This document shows, in pieces, positions 7,048-13,141 of a DNA stretch of 14,720 bases. The position numbers and the translations under genes were made by a program. The stretch comes from Rickettsiales bacterium (GTDB lineage Bacteria > Pseudomonadota > Alphaproteobacteria > Rickettsiales > UBA1997), in NCBI GenBank assembly GCA_947496905.1, contig CANMEW010000024.1, positions 1-14,720 on the forward strand, written 5' to 3'. The notes below the pieces were generated by a model. It saw only the letters and a program-made list of their open reading frames with translations, was not told the DNA's origin and ran no database searches. Each line of letters starts with the position of its first letter. Position 1 is the stretch's first letter.

Positions 7048-7176
7048 AGAAAATCATTCACTCGCACCGCCTCCTACAGCTCCAGCAAAAAGTGTAAAAA
7101 TAAGAAGCGCTACTACAGCGATCGAATCCAAAATCGAAAATATTTGGCACGCCCGTTAATCCCAATAAATTTAAAC

Positions 7177-7539
7177 ATGCAAAAAACTAGAATCGCTCCT
7201 TCGACCAAAACCGGCGCACACCATTGGCTAATGCAGAGAATTTCTGCGGTCGGATTAATCCCGCTAATTTTTTGGCTGGTGTTTTCCTTCGTACAAATCG
7301 CCCAAGATCCACAAAGCTATTTACCGGTTTTCTTCGCTTACCCTTTCAACGCCGTGATGGGAATTTTACTCATAATCGCCTCGCTCTACCATGGCTCTCT
7401 TGGCATGCGCGTGATCATCGAAGATTACATCTCCAACAAAACCAAAATGCATTTCTACATCATGCTGGTTCACTTCATTTCAATTGTTACCGCAGTTGCC
7501 GGAGTTGTGGCGATTGTTAGGCTTCACTTGGTTGGCTAG
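7177..7539 (+). CDS. sdhD: Succinate dehydrogenase membrane anchor subunit
   Basis: The 120-residue product is SdhD, the second membrane anchor of complex II. TKTGAHHWLMQRISAVGL (11-28) is the alphaproteobacterial N-terminal signature. LYHGSLGMRVIIEDYI (70-85) carries the heme ligand His72 and the Asp83-Tyr84 pair, matching His71, Asp82 and Tyr83 of E. coli with a shift of one. Three transmembrane segments are seen, about 22-41, 56-78 and 93-115. The frame is open further upstream to 7144, but ATG 7177 is chosen because the family starts just before the TKTGAHHW segment; no strong Shine-Dalgarno is present for either. Normally adjacent to sdhC, it is here separated by an insertion region. Its TAG stop is immediately followed by palindromic element A2. 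Confidence 0.92.
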   Translation: MQKTRIAPSTKTGAHHWLMQRISAVGLIPLIFWLVFSFVQIAQDPQSYLPVFFAYPFNAVMGILLIIASLYHGSLGMRVIIEDYISNKTKMHFYIMLVHFISIVTAVAGVVAIVRLHLVG

Positions 7540-7540
7540 C

Positions 7541-7683
7541 GGGCATCTCTAAAAATTGCTTTTTCCGGTAATTTTGTCGTCAGACAAATTTGCTCGCGAG
7601 CACGTACATAAAAGGTACGCTTTCCTGCTCGCAAATTTTCTTCCTAAAAATTTCTCAAAAAAATCTAATTTTTAGAGGCGCCC
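7541..7683. repeat. Palindromic element A2 (between sdhD and the UDG gene)
   Basis: A 143-bp element starting one base after the sdhD stop. The outer stem pairs GGGCATCTCTAAAAATT (from 7541) with AATTTTTAGAGGCGCCC (to 7683). Over about 100 bp (7567-7667) it matches the reverse complement of A3 (10642-10740) with roughly five differences by eye. Its outer stem differs from A1/A3 (CTCTAAAAATT against CTCTGAAAAAC), yet each copy keeps its own arms complementary. A CTAG tetranucleotide flanks it on both sides (7536-7539, 7683-7686), perhaps a short target duplication. Its right end contains AGAGG, well placed as the ribosome binding site of the next gene. Confidence 0.88.
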
Positions 7684-7685
7684 TA

Positions 7686-8531
7686 GTGTCTATCACTCCA
7701 AAAAATCTCGAAGCGCTGCAATTCTACGTCGACAACGAATTGAGCGAAATCATTTCTGACAAAGCACAAAATTGCTTTTCACAAATCGATCCAAAAAAAA
7801 CCCCGCCGAAAAAGGTAGAACAAAACTTCATCAAGCCAGTATTCTCAACCGACGCCGCCCTTTCTAATCTAGCCAAAAGATCCAATCCAGAAGATCAAAA
7901 TCAAAAATTCATGTCGCTAAATGAGATTGTAGCTCAGGCAAAAAATGCCGCCGATTCCTCAAAGAATTTGTCTGAATTGCTTGAGGCGATAAAAAATTTC
8001 GAGGGCTGCAATTTAAAAAAAATGGCGACCAACACAGTTTTTTGTGACGGCAATCCGAATGCGAAAGTAATGGTGATCGGCGAGGCTCCGGGTAATCACG
8101 AGGATCTACAAGGAATTCCATTTTGCGGAGATTCCGGAAAAGTTTTGGACGACATGTTCCGCGCCATTAACCTAACGCGAAAAGAAGGATTCTACATCAG
8201 CAACGTAATTTTTTGGAGACCACCGGGAAATCGTCGTCCAACCAATGAAGAGCTAGCAATTTGTCGTCCATTTGTTGAGCGACACATTCAGTTAGTTAAT
8301 CCTGAAGTTTTAGTGTTGGTGGGCTCAACATCAATGACCGCGGTGCTTGGCATTACTGACCCAATCACTGGCGTCAGAGGAAAGATGATGGATTTCTCGC
8401 CAAAATTTTTGTCCCGCAAAATCAAAACTTTCACAATTTTTCACCCCTCCTACCTAATGCGTCAGCCTAGTAAAAAAAAGCTCGCTTGGCATGACATGCT
8501 AGAATTGGAAAAATTTTTGCAGCACTCATGA
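7686..8531 (+). CDS. Uracil-DNA glycosylase, family 4-like
   Basis: The product (281 residues from GTG 7686) belongs to the UDG superfamily (COG1573 type), removing uracil from DNA as the first step of base excision repair. GEAPGNHED (132-140) is the family 4 water-activating motif, GIPFCGDSG (143-151) the uracil-stacking loop, and HPSYLMR (253-259) the DNA-intercalation motif. Cysteines in FEGCNL (about 108), in VFCDG (about 120), in GIPFCGD (147) and in AICRPF (193) may include iron-sulfur ligands, but the exact CxxC of thermophilic family 4 enzymes is not evident. The frame is open to ATG 7590, but that would translate 32 residues of palindromic element A2. GTG 7686 fits better, with AGAGG 7 bp upstream and an N-terminus (KNLEALQFYVDNEL) like alphaproteobacterial homologues. 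It overlaps proA by ATGA. Confidence 0.88.
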   Translation: MSITPKNLEALQFYVDNELSEIISDKAQNCFSQIDPKKTPPKKVEQNFIKPVFSTDAALSNLAKRSNPEDQNQKFMSLNEIVAQAKNAADSSKNLSELLEAIKNFEGCNLKKMATNTVFCDGNPNAKVMVIGEAPGNHEDLQGIPFCGDSGKVLDDMFRAINLTRKEGFYISNVIFWRPPGNRRPTNEELAICRPFVERHIQLVNPEVLVLVGSTSMTAVLGITDPITGVRGKMMDFSPKFLSRKIKTFTIFHPSYLMRQPSKKKLAWHDMLELEKFLQHS

Positions 8532-9787
8532 ACGCAATAACCGCAAGTGTTTTAAAGATTTGCACTGACGCAAAAAAAGCGAGCGTAGAAACTGCTTCAC
8601 TCACCTCTGCTACTAAAAATAAAATTTTACTAGAGGTCGCGAAACTGTTAAAAAAGCACTCTCCACAAATCATCAAAGCCAATCAGAAAGATCTTAAACT
8701 CGCCACAGAACGCGGGTTAGATTCTGCTAAAATTGATCGCATTACTTTGGATGAAAAAAGAATTTTCGACCTCGCAAATTCTGTCAAAGACATCGCCAAA
8801 CTAGCTGATCCACTAGGAAAAATTCTTTACGAAACCACTCGCGAAAATGGTCTGCACATCAGAAGAATCAGCACCCCACTCGGAGTGTTGTTGGCAATTT
8901 TTGAATCGCGCCCAAATGTTGTTTCCGATATTTCTGCTTTGTCGCTCAAATCTGGCAACGCGGTAATTCTGCGCTGCGGGTCCGACTCCATTAACTCGTC
9001 AAAAGCGCTTGCTGATATCTACCGCGAGGCTTTAGAAAAATTTAACCTCGACAAGAATTCGATAATTTTAGTTCCAAATATTGAGCGCGAGTATGTGTCA
9101 GAGCTGCTGAAAATGGAAAATCACATCGATGTCGTGATTCCACGCGGGGGAAAATCTTTGATCAAAGCGGTGATGGAAAATACTAAAATCCCGCTCTTTA
9201 AACATCTCGACGGCAATTGTCACACTTACATTCACGAGAAGGCTGATTTTGAAAAGGCGCGTAAAATTTTACTCAATGCTAAGATGCGGAGGGTGGGAAT
9301 TTGTGGTGCGACCGAGTCGCTTTTGATCGACAAAAAAATCGCCAAAAAAATTCTACCCTTACTTGCAAATGACTTAGCCGAGTCAGGTTGCGAAATGCGC
9401 GGAGACTCGGAATCAGCCGCTTTAGACAAGAGAATTAAAAAGGCGAAGGAGGAGGATTTTTACAGTGAATTTCTCGACAAAATCATCTCGATTAAAATCG
9501 TCAAAGACATTGCTGAGGCCATCAGGCACATCGCAATTTACGGCTCTTCGCACACTGAAAGCATTGTCACCGAAGATAAAAAATCGGCTGAGGAATTTCT
9601 TAAAAAAGTGAATTCTGCAATCGTCATGCACAATGCGTCCACGCAATTTGCGGATGGCGGGGAATTTGGACTTGGCGCTGAAGTTGGCATTTCAACCGGT
9701 AAACTTCACGCTCGCGGACCAGTTGGCTTGGAACAGCTCACCACTTACAAATACATCGTGGAAGCCAAGTGCGGATTGAGGAAGTAA
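8528..9787 (+). CDS. proA: Gamma-glutamyl phosphate reductase
   Basis: The 419-residue product is ProA, an NADPH-dependent enzyme of the aldehyde dehydrogenase superfamily that converts glutamyl-5-phosphate to glutamate-5-semialdehyde in proline synthesis. Signature stretches are GVLLAIFESRPNV (119-131), SLKSGNAVILR (139-149), DVVIPRGGKSLI (201-212), and MRRVGICGATESLL (253-266) with the catalytic Cys259; the end HARGPVGLEQLTTYKY is typical. Length is normal. Its ATG overlaps the UDG stop as ATGA, so the two are probably one transcript; the partner kinase proB is not in the window. Obligate intracellular Rickettsia usually lack proline synthesis, so its presence suggests a less reduced genome (inference). 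Confidence 0.97.
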   Translation: MNAITASVLKICTDAKKASVETASLTSATKNKILLEVAKLLKKHSPQIIKANQKDLKLATERGLDSAKIDRITLDEKRIFDLANSVKDIAKLADPLGKILYETTRENGLHIRRISTPLGVLLAIFESRPNVVSDISALSLKSGNAVILRCGSDSINSSKALADIYREALEKFNLDKNSIILVPNIEREYVSELLKMENHIDVVIPRGGKSLIKAVMENTKIPLFKHLDGNCHTYIHEKADFEKARKILLNAKMRRVGICGATESLLIDKKIAKKILPLLANDLAESGCEMRGDSESAALDKRIKKAKEEDFYSEFLDKIISIKIVKDIAEAIRHIAIYGSSHTESIVTEDKKSAEEFLKKVNSAIVMHNASTQFADGGEFGLGAEVGISTGKLHARGPVGLEQLTTYKYIVEAKCGLRK

Positions 9788-9825
9788 TTGCTCCCAAAAC
9801 GAGAATCGTGACTTCTAAACTTAGT

Positions 9826-9919
9826 CAAATTCGAACTTCGTTCAAATTTGCTACCAATCGAATTGCTACGCACTGAATTAATCAGTGCATCCGCAATAGA
9901 TTATTTGTTCGAAAGAACA
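9826..9919. other. Group of three small hairpins upstream of the repeat protein gene
   Basis: The 168-bp gap after proA holds three inverted repeats: an imperfect CAAATTCGAAC...GTTCAAATTTG at 9826-9850, a perfect GCACTGA/TCAGTGC stem with 5-base loop at 9870-9888, and TGTTC-GAAA-GAACA at 9906-9919 with a GNRA-type loop. None is followed by a clear T-run. They could end proA transcription or structure the leader of the next gene. Confidence 0.4.
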
Positions 9920-9955
9920 CTCCCTTACCACCCCTCTAATCCAAATAAAAATCTC

Positions 9956-10396
9956 ATGAAAAATTTTGCAAAACTTACGGCCGCATTGTGCCTCATGGCA
10001 ACATCAGCATTCTCTCAATCAAGACCTCCTCAAGGTGGAGGGGAACAGCAACGTCCGCCAATGCAGCAAAATCAACAACCGAGCTCTAGACCTCAGGGTA
10101 ATAATGGCGGAGAGCAACGTCAGCAACCCGCAATGAATAGAATGGAAAATCGTCAAGAACGTCGCGAGAATAAAATGGAAATGCGTCACGAGCACCAAGA
10201 AAACCGCATGGAACAACGTCACGAACGTCAAGAAAGCAAAATGGAAAATCACCAAGAGCATCGCGAGAATAAAATGGAACAACGCCAAGAGCGCAAAGAC
10301 ACTCGCATGGAAAATCGTCAAAATAACAATCAGCAACCAATGTCCGCTCCTCAAGGCAGACCGTCAACCCAAGGTAAACCTGCCGGCACTAGGTAA
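9956..10396 (+). CDS. Secreted protein with 11-residue tandem repeats
   Basis: From ATG 9956 the product is 146 residues. A signal peptide (MKNFAKLTAALCLMATSAFS, cleavage about residue 20) leads into a Gln/Pro/Gly-rich region (21-60). Residues 61-126 hold six 11-residue repeats of pattern [NST]-[RK]-M-E-x-[RH]-[QH]-E-x-x-[ED], and a Gln/Pro/Gly/Ser-rich tail ends GKPAGTR. The repeats are rich in Met, His, Arg, Glu and Gln and lack bulky hydrophobics, so they could form a hendecad-type helix or bind metal or nucleic acid; no family is recognised. The frame extends upstream to 9848, but the signal peptide favours 9956. It stands alone after proA, with hairpins before it and a MITE-like element after it. 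Reading frames on the opposite strand here are side effects of the repetitive codons. Confidence 0.72.
   Translation: MKNFAKLTAALCLMATSAFSQSRPPQGGGEQQRPPMQQNQQPSSRPQGNNGGEQRQQPAMNRMENRQERRENKMEMRHEHQENRMEQRHERQESKMENHQEHRENKMEQRQERKDTRMENRQNNNQQPMSAPQGRPSTQGKPAGTR
10136..10333 (+). repeat. Six 33-bp in-frame tandem repeats
   Basis: Each unit encodes one 11-residue repeat, for example NRMENRQERRE, NKMEMRHEHQE, NRMEQRHERQE and SKMENHQEHRE; the sixth (TRMENRQNNNQ) is degenerate at its end. ATGGAA recurs every 33 bp. Such arrays can gain or lose units by slippage without breaking the frame. Confidence 0.85.
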
Positions 10397-10410
10397 AATA
10401 AGTACCAAAC

Positions 10411-10607
10411 GGCTTTGTTGCATAACCTAACAGCGCACTCGGTCTAATCACCCTCCCTCAAGGGAGGTGGAGTTCTACCGAAATCTTTTAAACCAACTTC
10501 CTTCAAAACGAAGAATGGTAAAAGCGGAAGCAGAACTAAACTCCCTCTCCCTTGAGGGGAGAGGGTTGGGGTGAGGGTGTCTCCTTTCTGAATTATGCAA
10601 CAAAGCC
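10411..10607. mobile_element. MITE-like element with 15-bp terminal inverted repeats
   Basis: A 197-bp stretch bounded by perfect inverted repeats GGCTTTGTTGCATAA (10411-10425) and TTATGCAACAAAGCC (10593-10607). The end sequence resembles termini of IS5-family (IS903-like) elements, which begin GGCTTTGTTG. No transposase fits inside, so this would be a non-autonomous derivative. Internally it contains two nested palindromes, CCCTCCCTCAAGGGAGG near 10450-10468 and CTCTCCCTTGAGGGGAGAG near 10546-10564, the second followed by GGGTTGGGGTGAGGGTG, a sequence type common in proteobacterial intergenic repeats. No target duplication is obvious. Confidence 0.6.
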
Positions 10608-10623
10608 AAAAATCTACAAATTT

Positions 10624-10767
10624 GGGAGCCTCTGAAAAACCTAGATTTTTCGAGAAATTTTTAGGAAGAAAATTTGCGAGCAGGAAAGCGTACCTTGATG
10701 TACGTGCTCGCGAGCAAATTTATCTGACGACAAAATTACCGAAAAAGATGGTTTTTCAGAGGTTCCC
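10624..10767. repeat. Palindromic element A3 (inverted relative to A2)
   Basis: A 144-bp copy of the A family in the opposite orientation to A2, with outer stem GGGAGCCTCTGAAAAACC (from 10624) and GGTTTTTCAGAGGTTCCC (to 10767). It lies 16 bp after the MITE-like element. One reading frame is open through the whole element. Just beyond its right end, TAAGGAACCTC (10768-10778) repeats the junction and first bases of A1 (6566-6576), as if a second, truncated copy follows head to tail. Confidence 0.88.
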
Positions 10768-10785
10768 TAAGGAACCTCATGGCCA

Positions 10786-10804
10786 CCCTCTTTTGCAAAG
10801 AGGG
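10786..10804. repeat. Hairpin repeat overlapping the qor 3' end
   Basis: A perfect 8-bp stem CCCTCTTT-TGC-AAAGAGGG directly abuts the qor stop codon (TAA, complement of 10805-10807). The wider unit CCACCCTCTTT...AAAGAGGGTTAG is repeated at 12809-12833 and, in inverted form, inside B1. It may act as the 3' end structure of the qor transcript; there is no T-run beyond it on the minus strand. Confidence 0.6.
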
Positions 10805-11773
10805 TTAGAGCGTTAAAATGAGTGATCCGGTAGAGTTGCGGCTTTCTAAGTCGCGATGCGCTTTGGCGACATCTTTGAAGGCGTAGCTAGTGATTTGTGG
10901 TTTGACGATTCCTTTGGTGACGGCAGCAAAAACTTCAGCGGCCGACAATGCGAGCTCAATGCGATTAGCTTTGTAGAGCGCCAGAGTTGGGCGCGTGAGG
11001 TAGAGAGAATTTGCGGCTAAATAATTTAAATCGAGCTTCTCGGTATTTCCGGAAGATTCTCCAAAACTTACGCACATGCCCATTGGCCACAAACATTCCA
11101 AAGATTTTTCCAACGTGTCCTTGCCGACGCCGTCGTAGACTAGTCCCACACCGTCGTGATTTGTAATTTTACCAACCTCTTCAACAAAATTTTGCGTTTT
11201 GTAATTCACCACATGGTCGCAACCACTAGTTCTGGCAACGGTAAATTTTTGGTCTGAGCCAACTGTGCCAATGACTTCCAACCCTAAATATTTTGCCCAT
11301 TGGCAAAGAATGTGACCAACTCCACCAGCGGCGGAATGAACCAAAATTCTTTTTGCTCTTTTGGCAATGTAAACGCGGTGAAGCAAGGCATGCGCCATTA
11401 AGCCTTTAAACAATGAGCCTGCCACTTGCGCGTCACTTAAATTTGACGGCGGAACCACCAAATAATTTTGATTAATCGCACGTTTTTCAGCGTAAGATCC
11501 AATGCCACCCGTGGCGTAAGCAACGCGATCACCAACTCTAAAATCAGTAACCCCTGCACCGACTTCCTCAACAATTCCACAAGCCTCCATCCCAAGTGTG
11601 GCAGGCATTGTCGCGAGTTTGTACTGACCTTTGCGGAAAGCGACGTCAAAAAAATTCACGCCAATCGCAGAATGCCTAATTAAAACTTCGTCTTTTTTTG
11701 GCTTCGGAGCTTCAACTTTTTCAATTTTTAAATTTCCGGCATCGCCGATTTTACGCAGAAGAATTGCTTGCAT
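10805..11773 (-). CDS. qor: Quinone oxidoreductase, zinc-free MDR family
   Basis: The 322-residue product is a medium-chain dehydrogenase/reductase of the quinone oxidoreductase (Qor) branch, expected to reduce quinones with NADPH in the cytoplasm. An N-terminal GroES-like domain (about 1-125; EACGIVEEVGAGVTDFRVGDRV) is followed by a Rossmann domain with AAGGVG at 148-153 and VYDGVGKDTLEKSL (212-225); RPTLALY (261-267) is typical of Qor. The catalytic and structural zinc cysteines of alcohol dehydrogenases are absent. The frame is open to a GTG at 11785, but ATG 11773 is preferred because GAGG lies 6 bp before it. It is divergent from the exonuclease gene (65-bp gap). The stop and last two codons (TL) lie at the edge of a hairpin repeat, so the repeat appears to have landed at the very end of the gene. 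Confidence 0.93.
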   Translation of the reverse strand: MQAILLRKIGDAGNLKIEKVEAPKPKKDEVLIRHSAIGVNFFDVAFRKGQYKLATMPATLGMEACGIVEEVGAGVTDFRVGDRVAYATGGIGSYAEKRAINQNYLVVPPSNLSDAQVAGSLFKGLMAHALLHRVYIAKRAKRILVHSAAGGVGHILCQWAKYLGLEVIGTVGSDQKFTVARTSGCDHVVNYKTQNFVEEVGKITNHDGVGLVYDGVGKDTLEKSLECLWPMGMCVSFGESSGNTEKLDLNYLAANSLYLTRPTLALYKANRIELALSAAEVFAAVTKGIVKPQITSYAFKDVAKAHRDLESRNSTGSLILTL

Positions 11774-11838
11774 TGCTTGCCTCACGTTTAGTTTTTACAA
11801 AAAAATTTTCCTCAAAAATTCCACAGCCACCAAGCCAA

Positions 11839-12636
11839 ATGCAACATCAAAATTTATTCGTTTTCGACATTGAAACAATTCCCGACCTAACCGCAGCAAA
11901 AAATTTACTAAATGCGCCTAACGCTACAACTCAAGAGTTGCGCGAGGGTTTGGTAAAATACCATTTGGATGTCACTGCGCAGAAAAATTCTTTTTTGCGT
12001 CAGCCATTTCACCAAGTAATTGCGATTAGTTTTTTGGAGGCGGAAATCATTCGCGATGCCAATGGGCAGGAATCTTACAAAATTGTCGACATCCGTTCAG
12101 GCGGTGATTTATCTAGCTCAGAGGCAGATTTGGTGAGGGGATTTTTCTCCCATTTGGGAAAAAAAATTTCGCGCTTGGTGAGCTTCAATGGCAGAAATTT
12201 TGACCTGCCGGTGCTAAAATATGCAGCAATGAAACACGGCGTTTCGGCAGCGTGGCTCTACAAAATGGGTGACAAGTGGAACAACTACAATCAGCGCTAC
12301 AGCCTTGACTGGCACTGCGATTTAGCGGAAGCATTTTCTGATTTTGGCGCTTCAGCAAAAGTAAAAATGAACGAACTCTGCGCTGCTTTCAACTTGCCGG
12401 GCAAACTTGGAATTGACGGCTCAATGGTAGCTGATTTTTTTGACCAAGGACGCTTGCAAGAAATTCGCGATTACTGCGAAACCGACGTGCTCAACAGTTT
12501 TTTACTCTACCTCACCTACCAACATCACAGCGGCGCAATGTCGCGAGATTCCTTCGAAAAAACTAAAAATGATTTGCAGGAATTTTTGGGGGGAAGGTTG
12601 GCGGAGAAGCCACATTTTGCTGAGTTTTTGCGCTAA
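11839..12636 (+). CDS. Predicted 3'-5' exonuclease related to the PolB exonuclease domain
   Basis: From ATG 11839 the product is 265 residues with the DEDDy fold of the ribonuclease H-like exonucleases. Motif I is FVFDIETIPDL (Asp10, Glu12), motif II LVSFNGRNFDLPVLKYAAMKHG (in pieces; Asp122), and motif III DYCETDVLNSFLLYL (Tyr212, Asp216, the YxxxD pattern). The middle WNNYNQRYSLDWHCDLAEAFSDFG and MNELCAAFNLPGKLGIDG are characteristic of the stand-alone PolB-like exonuclease family (Pfam DNA_pol_B_exo2). Its role in repair or nucleic acid turnover is inferred. The frame extends upstream to 11698 over the qor 5' end, but the DEDD motif position fits the start at 11839; there is no good Shine-Dalgarno. 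It is divergent from qor and followed within 20 bp by the B2 repeat block. Confidence 0.88.
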   Translation: MQHQNLFVFDIETIPDLTAAKNLLNAPNATTQELREGLVKYHLDVTAQKNSFLRQPFHQVIAISFLEAEIIRDANGQESYKIVDIRSGGDLSSSEADLVRGFFSHLGKKISRLVSFNGRNFDLPVLKYAAMKHGVSAAWLYKMGDKWNNYNQRYSLDWHCDLAEAFSDFGASAKVKMNELCAAFNLPGKLGIDGSMVADFFDQGRLQEIRDYCETDVLNSFLLYLTYQHHSGAMSRDSFEKTKNDLQEFLGGRLAEKPHFAEFLR

Positions 12637-12654
12637 AGCATTTTTGAAAAAAAT

Positions 12655-12836
12655 GGTGACTCAGGAGCGTTACGCGACTGAGTCGGGTGATTTTTCGTGC
12701 AAAACACACGAATTTTAAACCCAGTTCGCGGTGAGCGACGAACAGTCGCATGACGGAACTTGCGCGAGCGCTGATGAATCACCCGACTCAAATGCTGTCG
12801 CATTCGAGCCACCCTCTTTTTCAAAGAGGGTTAGGC
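12655..12836. repeat. Composite palindromic repeat B2
   Basis: The same half-units as B1, in reversed arrangement. 12655-12690 matches the right half of B1 (1281-1316) with one mismatch and ends TGAGTCGGGTGA (12679-12690). After 88 bp of other sequence, TCACCCGACTCA (12779-12790) opens a copy of the left half, followed by the CCCTCTTT...AAAGAGGG hairpin (12812-12830). The ends of the two halves therefore face each other, with smaller palindromes such as CGTG...CACG between them. It begins 18 bp after the exonuclease stop. Confidence 0.8.
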
Positions 12837-12844
12837 GCGGAAAA

Positions 12845-12888
12845 CCCCCTTTGTAAAATGGGGGTGACCTCGCTTGAAAAGCGAGGTC
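12845..12888. terminator. Two strong adjacent hairpins
   Basis: CCCCC(12845-12849)/GGGGG(12860-12864) forms a first stem. GACCTCGCTT-GAA-AAGCGAGGTC (12866-12888) forms a second with a perfect 10-bp stem and 3-base loop. It is placed to end transcription from the exonuclease gene, but the sequence after it is GGGGATT, without a T-run, so it is more likely another interspersed repeat with a possible transcript-end role. Confidence 0.4.
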
Positions 12889-13050
12889 GGGGGATTCTGC
12901 TTACAAGTGGAGAGGGTTAGGCGGAAAAAAATTCTCAGTTGAATTTTTTTTTACGAAAATTATTCCACCTTCCCTGCTTATTTGTTGCTTTTGCCAACAT
13001 GCCGCCCACCCTTCTCTTCACAATAATCAGAGACCTCTCTCACCATTTTT

Positions 13051-13086
13051 CTAAACTGAATTTTGTTTAGTAATTTTTAAAAATTA
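13051..13086. promoter_or_regulatory. Palindromic pair upstream of the large terminal ORF
   Basis: CTAAAC (13051-13056) pairs with GTTTAG (13065-13070) across 8 bases, and directly after it TAATTTTTAAAAATTA (13071-13086) is a perfect 16-bp palindrome. They lie 55-90 bp before GTG 13142. They could be operator sites or an AT-rich promoter region. The rest of the gap (12889-13050) shows only a partial repeat (GAGAGGGTTAGGCGG near 12910) and nothing else I can support. Confidence 0.3.
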
Positions 13087-13141
13087 GCAACGGAATGAAA
13101 CTTACTTTTTTAACAGAAGAACAAAGAGAAGAGGTACAGAA

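Noticed and set aside
7144..7176. Upstream extension of the sdhD frame (11 residues)
   Set aside because: No better ribosome binding site, and the family begins shortly before TKTGAHHW; the extension overlaps a tail of the broken gene.
10019..10367. Two long minus-strand ORFs opposite the secreted repeat protein
   Set aside because: They arise because the 33-bp repeats avoid stops on both strands; translations are repetitive with no start context or domain.
9956..10396. 33-bp repeats as a possible CRISPR array
   Set aside because: The repeats are contiguous, in frame, diverged and have no spacers; they encode protein repeats.
10402..10616. Target-site duplication around the MITE-like element
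   Set aside because: Flanks (CCAAAC on the left, AAAAATCT on the right) share only a few A residues; no convincing duplication.
10595..10816. 73-codon + strand ORF
   Set aside because: It is composed of the MITE end, the whole of element A3 and the hairpin repeat; no independent protein sequence. Kept only as evidence that the A element has an open frame.
11698..11838. Upstream extension of the exonuclease frame (47 residues)
   Set aside because: It overlaps the qor start antisense, and the DEDD motif I would be too far from the N-terminus; the start at 11839 fits the family.
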